Source of the DNA: an uncultured Clostridia bacterium
GTDB lineage: Bacteria; Bacillota; Clostridia; Oscillospirales; Acutalibacteraceae
Assembly (NCBI GenBank): GCA_946497265.1
Contig: CAMMKL010000048.1
Location: 1 to 11,146, forward strand
Length of the DNA: 11,146 nucleotides
Reading direction: 5' to 3'
In this document: positions 5,522 to 11,146 of the stretch, piece by piece
Layout of the letters: each line of letters begins with the position of its first letter
Position numbering within the stretch: position 1 is the stretch's first letter
Position numbers and translations under genes: made by a program
Notes under the pieces: model-generated
What the model was told of the DNA's origin: nothing
The model's database searches: none
The model's input: the letters and a program-made list of their open reading frames with translations, nothing else

Positions 5522-8500
5522 ATGAAATTCCTAAAACACATCTTATCCGCACTGCCGGAATACCGAAGCCTGCGCTCAGCTGTGGATCGGCACAAAACAC
5601 CCGTGGCCGCCACCGGCCTTTCCGGCATCCATAAGGCGCACCTGATCCATTCCCTGTGCGCCGAACTTTCCCGCAAAGGGCTTGTGATCGCTTCCGACGA
5701 GGCCGAAGGGCAGCGCTTGGCAAACGATCTGGCCTCCATGGGAACCACCGCCCTTGTCTACCCCGCGCGCGACTTTAACTTTCGCGATACGGAGGGCCAA
5801 AGCCGGGAATACGAACACCAGCGCATCCATGTGATATCCCGTATGCTGACCGGGGACTATGACGTGATCATTGCCTGCATTGCCGCAGCTCTTCAATACA
5901 CGAGCCCTCCCGCCGAGCTTGACCGCCATATTATTACGCTGCGGCAAGGGCAGGAAGTGCCTGTGGAGCAAGTGACGGAAGCCCTGCTCGCCTCGGGGTA
6001 CGAACGTTATGAACAGGTGGAGGGCCCCGGCCAGTTCGCCCTGCGCGGCGGTATCCTGGATTTTTTCACCCCGGATGAAACCGCGCCCATCCGTGTGGAA
6101 TTCTGGGGCGACGAAATCGATACCCTGACGTATTTCGACATCGAAAGCCAGCGGCGCACCGACCCGGTGGAAGAAATCACCCTCGCCCCCTCCACCGAAG
6201 TGCTTTTGGCAAATCCCGAACGCCTGGCGAAACGTATACAGGAGTTTGCTGCCGGCCTGCGCGGGAAAACAGCGCCCGCAGCCAAGGAAATCCTCCTGGC
6301 GGAAGCCGAAAAACTCAGCGAAGGCTGTCGGCCCGGTTCGCTTGACAAATTCATCTGCCTTCTGTACCCTCAAACGGCCACCCTGTTCGACTACATGCCG
6401 CAGGACGGCCTGCTGTTTCAATCGGAACCGATCAAGGTAAAGGAACGGCTGCGTTCCACCCAATGGCAGTGGGGCGAGGATATAAAGGAATACCTTTCGG
6501 AAGGCGTGCTCTGCCGGGGGCTCGATACCTATAGCGGCGATCTCTCTTATTTTCAGCGGCAGATCGAAACGCACGATTCCATCTTTTTGGATACGTTTGT
6601 GCGCGGCAGCTACGACACCCCCCTCTCTACCCTAGCCAACTTCCACGCCCGCCAGCTTTCCGTATGGGGCGGCGGGCTGCAACTCCTCGTTGAAGATCTG
6701 GAAGCCCTTCTCGGTCAGAACTCCGCCTGCGTGGTATTAGGCGGCACCGAACGCGCCGCGCAGGCGGTTGCCGAAGAACTGCGTCAAAAGGGCCTGCCCG
6801 CCCAATATGCCGAAGACGCGGAAGAGGCAAAACCCGGCGCCGTTTTGGTGACACCCGGAAGCCTTTCGGCCGGGATGGAATACCCGGGCGCTTCCTTTGC
6901 TTTGATCACGCACGGGCATTTTGCCTCCGCTCCCCAAAAGCGGCGCAAGCGCCCCAAAAACGGGCAGGAAATTTACAGCCTCTCCGAGCTGACTCCCGGC
7001 GACTATGTAGTACATTCGGCGCACGGGATCGGCGTGTTCGAGGGGATTCACAAGATCAACATGCAGGGAATTGTAAAGGACTACATCAAGGTACGTTATG
7101 CCAAGGGCGACACCTTATATGTTCCGGTTACCCAACTCGACATGGTATCCAAATACATTGGACCGCGGGAAGACGCGTCGGTACGCCTCAACCGCTTGGG
7201 CGGCAGCGACTGGCAGAAGGCCAAAACACGCGTGCGCGCCGCCGTAAAGGACATCGCCAAGGAGCTTACCCGGCTGTATGCCGAACGCATGAAGGCGAAG
7301 GGCCACGCCTTCGCCCCCGACAGCGAATGGCAGCGGGATTTTGAAGCCCGCTTTGAATATGAGGAAACCGAAGACCAGATGCGCTGTATCCAGGAAATCA
7401 AGGACGATATGGAGCGCGAAGCCCCTATGGACCGGCTCCTGTGCGGCGACGTGGGCTTTGGGAAAACCGAGGTTGCCCTGCGCGCTGCCTTTAAATGCGT
7501 CACCGACGGCAAACAGTGCGCCCTGCTGGTGCCCACCACCATCCTGGCCTGGCAGCATTACCAAACGGTCTGCCGCCGGTTCGAAGGGTTTCCCATACGG
7601 GTGGAACTGCTCTCGCGCTTCCGTACCCCCAAGCAGCAGGCAGACATCCTAAAACGCCTCCATCGCGGCGAAATCGACATGATCGTGGGAACCCACCGCC
7701 TGGTACAGAAGGACGTCCTCTTCCGTGACTTAGGGCTGTGCATCATCGACGAGGAACAGCGCTTCGGCGTGGCGCAGAAGGAGCGTTTCAAAGAGCTGAC
7801 CAAAAACGTGGACGTCCTCACGCTTTCCGCTACGCCAATCCCCCGGACGCTGAATATGGCGATGTCCGGCATACGGGACATGTCCGTGCTGGAAGAGGCG
7901 CCGCAGGACCGCCGGCCGGTACAGACCTATGTGCTCGAATACGACATCGCAATCCTGTACGACGCCATCCGCCGGGAATTGCGCCGCGGCGGCCAGGTGT
8001 ACTGGCTGCACAATAAGGTGGAATCTATTGAACGGGTGGCCGCCGCCATTCAAATGGCAATCCCGGAAGCCAAGGTGGGGTTTGGCCATGGGAAAATGGC
8101 CGAGGGCGAGCTTTCCGAAATCTGGCGCAAGGTGATGGAGCAGGAAATCAACGTCCTGGTCTGCACCACCATCATCGAAACCGGCGTAGACGTGCCGAAC
8201 GTAAACACCATTATCATTGAAAACGCCGACCACATGGGCCTTTCCCAGCTGCACCAGATCCGCGGGCGGGTGGGGCGCTCCTCCCGCCGCGCGTATGCCT
8301 ACCTAACCTTTACCCGCAGCAAAGTCTTAAGCGAAATCGCCCAAAAACGCCTGTCCGCCATCCGGGAATTCACCGAGTTCGGCTCCGGATTTAAAATTGC
8401 CATGCGGGACCTAGAGCTGCGCGGCGCGGGCAACATCCTGGGCGGAGAACAGCACGGCCATATGGAAACCGTGGGCTACGATATGTATCTACGCCTATTG

Positions 8501-8980
8501 AACGAGGCCGTCAGCGAAGAAAAGGGCGAACAGGCAGCCCCCTATGAGCTGGAATGCCTGGTGGACGTACAGGTGCAGGCGCATATACCGGAATACTACA
8601 TCGAAAGCCTCAGCCAGCGGTTGGATATCTACCGGCGTATCTCCGATATCCGCACCGAAGAAGACGCTTCCGACGTTATGGATGAACTCATCGACCGGTT
8701 CGGGGAACCCCCCGTTTCGGTGCAGGGCCTCATCGACGTGGCGCTGATCCGCAATACCGCCGCTTCCCTGGGGATCTATGAGATCAAGCAGCAGCCGGGC
8801 GCCCTGCTGCTTTACCAGCATAAAATCGATATGAAGCAGGTATCCGCCCTGATCGCCTCCATGAAAGGGCGCGTCATGGTCAACGCCGGCCCGAAGCCGT
8901 ATCTTTCCATCAAAATAAGCAAAGACGCCTCTCCGCTTGCGGTTTTGCGCGAAGTCTTTGCAACAGCGAAACAGACATAA
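5522..8980 (+). CDS. mfd: Transcription-repair coupling factor Mfd
   Basis: A 1152-residue DNA translocase that pushes or removes RNA polymerase stalled at DNA lesions and recruits UvrA for nucleotide excision repair. The N-terminal third is the UvrB-like module, with GQFALRGGILDFF at 170-182; it lacks a working ATPase loop, as is normal for Mfd. The RNA polymerase-interacting (CarD-like) domain begins at about 490 with LTPGDYVVHSAHGIGVFEGI. The RecG-type motor follows, with Walker A GDVGFGKT at 642-649, DEEQ at 743-746, SATPIPRTL soon after and motif VI QIRGRVGR at 912-919. The TRG-type motif MRDLELRGAGNILGGEQHG starts at 961, and the C-terminal TRCF domain follows to the end. The length is close to the family norm (about 1150-1180), with no frameshift. 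I chose the ATG at 5522 because AGGAG (5512-5516) sits five bases upstream. The in-frame TTG at 5504 would place that site inside the gene. It is likely in an operon with pth, and no terminator follows it. Confidence 0.97.
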   Translation: MKFLKHILSALPEYRSLRSAVDRHKTPVAATGLSGIHKAHLIHSLCAELSRKGLVIASDEAEGQRLANDLASMGTTALVYPARDFNFRDTEGQSREYEHQRIHVISRMLTGDYDVIIACIAAALQYTSPPAELDRHIITLRQGQEVPVEQVTEALLASGYERYEQVEGPGQFALRGGILDFFTPDETAPIRVEFWGDEIDTLTYFDIESQRRTDPVEEITLAPSTEVLLANPERLAKRIQEFAAGLRGKTAPAAKEILLAEAEKLSEGCRPGSLDKFICLLYPQTATLFDYMPQDGLLFQSEPIKVKERLRSTQWQWGEDIKEYLSEGVLCRGLDTYSGDLSYFQRQIETHDSIFLDTFVRGSYDTPLSTLANFHARQLSVWGGGLQLLVEDLEALLGQNSACVVLGGTERAAQAVAEELRQKGLPAQYAEDAEEAKPGAVLVTPGSLSAGMEYPGASFALITHGHFASAPQKRRKRPKNGQEIYSLSELTPGDYVVHSAHGIGVFEGIHKINMQGIVKDYIKVRYAKGDTLYVPVTQLDMVSKYIGPREDASVRLNRLGGSDWQKAKTRVRAAVKDIAKELTRLYAERMKAKGHAFAPDSEWQRDFEARFEYEETEDQMRCIQEIKDDMEREAPMDRLLCGDVGFGKTEVALRAAFKCVTDGKQCALLVPTTILAWQHYQTVCRRFEGFPIRVELLSRFRTPKQQADILKRLHRGEIDMIVGTHRLVQKDVLFRDLGLCIIDEEQRFGVAQKERFKELTKNVDVLTLSATPIPRTLNMAMSGIRDMSVLEEAPQDRRPVQTYVLEYDIAILYDAIRRELRRGGQVYWLHNKVESIERVAAAIQMAIPEAKVGFGHGKMAEGELSEIWRKVMEQEINVLVCTTIIETGVDVPNVNTIIIENADHMGLSQLHQIRGRVGRSSRRAYAYLTFTRSKVLSEIAQKRLSAIREFTEFGSGFKIAMRDLELRGAGNILGGEQHGHMETVGYDMYLRLLNEAVSEEKGEQAAPYELECLVDVQVQAHIPEYYIESLSQRLDIYRRISDIRTEEDASDVMDELIDRFGEPPVSVQGLIDVALIRNTAASLGIYEIKQQPGALLLYQHKIDMKQVSALIASMKGRVMVNAGPKPYLSIKISKDASPLAVLREVFATAKQT

Positions 8981-9014
8981 TTTTGTCTAAAATATAAATA
9001 TTGTTTGAAAAACA

Positions 9015-9043
9015 TGGACAATCCCGTTGAAAACGAGTATAAT
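9015..9043 (+). promoter_or_regulatory. Sigma-A promoter of the PrsA-like lipoprotein gene
   Basis: TGGACA (9015-9020) and a perfect TATAAT (9038-9043) are separated by the optimal 17 bases. Transcription would start near 9050, which excludes the in-frame ATG at 9049 and supports the ATG at 9097. This gives the lipoprotein expression independent of pth-mfd, although read-through from mfd is also possible. Confidence 0.75.
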
Positions 9044-9096
9044 TTGATATGTCTACGCAGGGCGCTACTGCGCCTAATCAAGGAGGATTACAAAAA

Positions 9097-10158
9097 ATGA
9101 GAGTACTCAAAAAAGCGGCCACCCTTTTCCTGGCGGCTGCCATGCTTCTTTCCGCCGCTTCCTGCAGCGGCGACCAGACCTGGTCGGTAAAGACCAGCGA
9201 GGAAACCTTGCCGATCGGCGTGTACATCTACAACACCTATGCAGCTTATCAAGAAGCCTATTCCCAGACGCTGGATACCAGCAGCTCCAGCACCAGCAGC
9301 TCGCTGGATGTCCTAAGCAAAACCATTGAAGAAAAGCCCGCTACCGAATGGATTGAAAACCGCGCTTTGGAGCTGTGCCGCCTAAACCTTGTGGTCAATC
9401 AGAAATTCAACGAAATGGGGCTTTCGTTTACCGATGAGGAAACCGAGTCGGTACAAAACGATGTCAATACTGCATGGAACCAGAACAAATCCTTTTTGGA
9501 ATCGTTGGGCATTGCCAAAGAATCCTTCGCCTCTGCTTACGGCTGGTACAGCGCTAAAAACAGCAAGCTGTTTGAGGCTATTTACGGCAGGGATGGAACC
9601 AATGCCTTAAGCGACGATGAGGTTGAGTCCTATTTTACCGAAAATTACACCCATTTCGGTTGGTTCTCCAAGGCGCTTACCAAGACGGAAGACGGACAGA
9701 ACTCCAATATGACCGATGAGGAGATTGAGGAAGTTCAAAAGCAGTTTGAAGAGTACGCCGAGCAGATCAACAACGGCGGCCAGTCGATTGAAGACGTTTC
9801 CTCCAATTACACCACCGCCGAAGGACTGGAGAAAAACCCTTATTCCGAATATACCGAACAGGTTGGCAACACCTCCCTGAATGAGGAATTGAAGAATGCG
9901 ATTACCGATCTGGAAAACAGCAAGGCCGTCGCTGTAAAAAGCGGCAACTACTACTACCTGATCTACAAATACAACATCCAGGATTCCGTCAGCCAGCTTT
10001 CTGAGGACAACGCCTATATGAACGTTGTAGCCGACATGAAAGGCGAGGAATTTGCCGATACCATCCAGAGCGAAGCCGAGGCTCTCGTGATCGAAACCAA
10101 CGACGGTGCGCTGCAAAAATACAATCCCTCCCGGATTGAAAACGAATTGAACAAATAA
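9097..10158 (+). CDS. PrsA/SurA-like foldase lipoprotein with degenerate PPIase region
   Basis: A 353-residue predicted lipoprotein. Residues 1-22 are a typical signal peptide (MRVLKKAATLFLAAAMLLSA) ending in a lipobox AAS|C, with Cys23 as the lipidated residue, so it should sit on the outer face of the membrane. The mature part is acidic, with a Ser/Thr run at about 61-69. It carries a SurA-N-like helical segment (ENRALELCRLNLVVNQKFNE, then GLSFTDEE). A region shaped like a parvulin domain follows (DEEIEEVQKQFEEYAEQINN, then SIEDVSSNY; later KSGNYYYLIYKYNI), but the usual catalytic His-x-Leu entry is not evident. I infer a chaperone-like role in folding exported proteins rather than proven prolyl isomerase activity. 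The ATG at 9097 has AAGGAGG (9080-9086) ten bases upstream. The ATG at 9049 would put 16 residues before the signal peptide. It has its own promoter and a strong terminator, and converges on the sirtuin gene. Confidence 0.75.
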   Translation: MRVLKKAATLFLAAAMLLSAASCSGDQTWSVKTSEETLPIGVYIYNTYAAYQEAYSQTLDTSSSSTSSSLDVLSKTIEEKPATEWIENRALELCRLNLVVNQKFNEMGLSFTDEETESVQNDVNTAWNQNKSFLESLGIAKESFASAYGWYSAKNSKLFEAIYGRDGTNALSDDEVESYFTENYTHFGWFSKALTKTEDGQNSNMTDEEIEEVQKQFEEYAEQINNGGQSIEDVSSNYTTAEGLEKNPYSEYTEQVGNTSLNEELKNAITDLENSKAVAVKSGNYYYLIYKYNIQDSVSQLSEDNAYMNVVADMKGEEFADTIQSEAEALVIETNDGALQKYNPSRIENELNK

Positions 10159-10178
10159 CCGTAGAAACCGGTTTACCC

Positions 10179-10226
10179 AAAACAGCCCTTGCCCTTACCA
10201 AAACAGTAAGGGCAAGGGCTGTTTTT
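10179..10226. terminator. Perfect 20-bp terminator hairpin between convergent genes
   Basis: Bases 10179-10198 pair without mismatch with 10206-10225 around a 7-base loop (CAAAACA). The plus strand ends in TTTTT and the minus strand in TTTT, so one hairpin can terminate both the lipoprotein transcript and the convergent sirtuin transcript. It lies 20 bases past the lipoprotein stop and 56 bases past the sirtuin stop. Confidence 0.92.
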
Positions 10227-10281
10227 CCACTCTAATTGCGCTACTTATTTCTCAAAACATCCATCTTTCCCTGTGCGGCGG

Positions 10282-10989
10282 CTATGCCAGCGCCTCGCCG
10301 ATGCTGCCCTGTACCAGCAGGTCGGCGGAAGCGTCCCGGGGTGTGGGACTTTTGTTGATGAGTACCAGCCGCTTTCCCGGATAATAGTCGATTAATCCTG
10401 CGGCCGGATAGACGGAAAGGGAAGTCCCTCCCACGATCAACAGATCCGCCCGGCGGATGGCGTTGACTGAAGCGCGCAGCGTTTCTTCTGAAAGCCCTTC
10501 CTCATACAGCACCACGTCGGGTTTGACGATCCCGCCGCAGGAACAGCGGGGAACGCCTTTGCTTTGGGCCACCCATTCCGCAGGGTAAAATTTGCCGCAC
10601 TGCATACAGTAATTCCGGTGGATGGAGCCGTGCAGTTCATACACCGTTTTACTTCCTGCTTTCTGGTGCAGGCCGTCGATGTTCTGGGTAATGACCGCTT
10701 TGAGCCTGCCCTCTTTTTCCAACTCCGCCAACCGCACGTGGGCGCGGTTGGGCTTTGCGTCCAGGCACAGCATCTTACTGCGGTAAAACTCAAAAAATTC
10801 CTCAGGCTTTTTGACAAAAAATGTGTGGCTCAGGATGGTTTCCGGCGGATAGCGGTATTGCTGATGATACAGCCCATCCACACTGCGAAAGTCCGGAATC
10901 CCGCTTTCGGTGGACACCCCCGCCCCTCCGAAGAAGACAATATCCTCACTCTCCTGCAGCCAGGATTGCAGCGTCTCTTTTCCTTTCAT
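10282..10989 (-). CDS. NAD-dependent protein deacetylase, sirtuin (Sir2/CobB family)
   Basis: A 235-residue sirtuin, which removes acyl groups from lysines using NAD+, yielding nicotinamide and O-acetyl-ADP-ribose. Motifs are GGAGVSTESGIPDFRS at 21-36 (NAD-binding Rossmann loop), TQNIDGLH at 101-108, and ELHGS with catalytic His120. A zinc site comprises Cys128 and Cys131 (CMQC) plus Cys149 and Cys151 (CSC); KPDVVLYEE follows at 156-164, then GGTSLSVYPAAG. The second cysteine pair is C-x-C rather than the textbook C-x-x-C. The Tyr-x-x-Arg signature of desuccinylating sirtuins is not seen (Tyr69 is followed by Lys72), so deacetylation is the likelier activity. The length is normal (about 230-250). 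I chose the ATG at 10989 because AAAGGAG (10997-11003) lies seven bases upstream. A GTG at 11052 would add 21 unconserved residues. No convincing promoter is visible upstream. Confidence 0.93.
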   Translation of the reverse strand: MKGKETLQSWLQESEDIVFFGGAGVSTESGIPDFRSVDGLYHQQYRYPPETILSHTFFVKKPEEFFEFYRSKMLCLDAKPNRAHVRLAELEKEGRLKAVITQNIDGLHQKAGSKTVYELHGSIHRNYCMQCGKFYPAEWVAQSKGVPRCSCGGIVKPDVVLYEEGLSEETLRASVNAIRRADLLIVGGTSLSVYPAAGLIDYYPGKRLVLINKSPTPRDASADLLVQGSIGEALA

Positions 10990-11059
10990 TTCGTTACTCC
11001 TTTTAGTCCCGAAAGCGCGCCGGTATAAACAGTAATCGGACGCGTTTCCCACATAGAAA

Positions 11060-11107
11060 AGGGCTGCGCCGCTGTCCAGGATGGCGGGCGCAGCCTTGTT
11101 TTTTATT
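11060..11107. terminator. Hairpin terminator at the right edge
   Basis: GGCTGCGCC (11062-11070) pairs perfectly with GGCGCAGCC (11087-11095), extended by a G-T and an A-T pair, around a 16-base apex that may pair further. The plus-strand side is followed by TTGTTTTTTATT and the minus-strand side by CTTTTCT. It lies just past the stop of the partial minus-strand reading frame at the window edge, so it most likely ends that transcript before the sirtuin gene begins. It may be bidirectional. Confidence 0.7.
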
Positions 11108-11144
11108 CCTCTACGCTCCAGGTGACGCCCTGGGGGGGATCCTT
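11103..11144 (-). CDS. C-terminal end of an unidentified gene (partial)
   Basis: The minus strand entering from the right edge has one frame reading KDPPQGVTWSVEE followed by TAA at 11103-11105. The hairpin terminator lies directly downstream, which supports a true gene end. Thirteen residues are too few to identify the product. The other two frames hit stops or give unlikely peptides. The gene would lie upstream of the sirtuin on the same strand. Confidence 0.4.
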   Translation of the reverse strand, partial: KDPPQGVTWSVEE

Positions 11145-11146
11145 AA

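Noticed and set aside
5576..6574. A 332-codon minus-strand frame inside mfd.
   Set aside because: It is an antisense shadow of conserved mfd sequence, with no ribosome binding site or domain.
8973..8988. A small AGACA/TGTCT hairpin at the end of mfd as a terminator.
   Set aside because: It has only five base pairs, mostly weak, overlaps the stop codon and has no T-tract after it.
9049..9096. ATG at 9049 as the lipoprotein start.
   Set aside because: It falls at the predicted transcription start, has no ribosome binding site, and would place 16 residues before a clean signal peptide.

Overview
The window reads as a chromosomal housekeeping segment from a moderately GC-rich Gram-positive anaerobe of the Clostridia, most likely an Oscillospiraceae/Ruminococcaceae-type gut bacterium. 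The reasons are clear AGGAGG-type ribosome binding sites, sigma-A-like promoters, Clostridia-style protein sequences (PPDK, Prs, Pth, sirtuin), and the gene order prs-pth-mfd, which recalls the Bacillus order prs-ctc-pth-fin-mfd. This assignment is inferred from protein character, not from any marker RNA.

Layout from left to right. A strong hairpin terminator (32-74) and a short degenerate reading frame that looks like the tail of a GNAT acetyltransferase (80-181) lie downstream of ppdK, which is on the minus strand (193-2835, pyruvate phosphate dikinase). A 346-base divergent promoter region separates ppdK from prs (3182-4141, plus strand, PRPP synthetase), which ends at an intrinsic terminator. 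Next come about 570 bases (4211-4780) with no credible gene but at least ten perfect or near-perfect stem-loops. Then follow pth (4866-5495, peptidyl-tRNA hydrolase) and mfd (5522-8980, transcription-repair coupling factor), 26 bases apart and probably co-transcribed. A lipoprotein of the PrsA/SurA foldase type (9097-10158) follows with its own good promoter. It converges on a minus-strand sirtuin deacetylase gene (10282-10989) across a perfect 20-bp terminator hairpin. The right edge holds a hairpin terminator and the apparent last 13 codons of another minus-strand gene.

Functionally, ppdK interconverts pyruvate and PEP using ATP/PPi and prs makes PRPP for nucleotide synthesis. Pth rescues tRNA from dropped peptidyl-tRNA, Mfd removes stalled RNA polymerase and recruits repair, the lipoprotein probably assists folding of exported proteins, and the sirtuin links NAD+ to protein deacetylation. 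These are mostly ordinary core genes. I see no defence system, CRISPR array, integrase, IS element, rRNA or tRNA. The only stretch that the genes leave unexplained is the multi-hairpin element between prs and pth, which is my main candidate for something undescribed: a dispersed structured repeat or a non-coding RNA.
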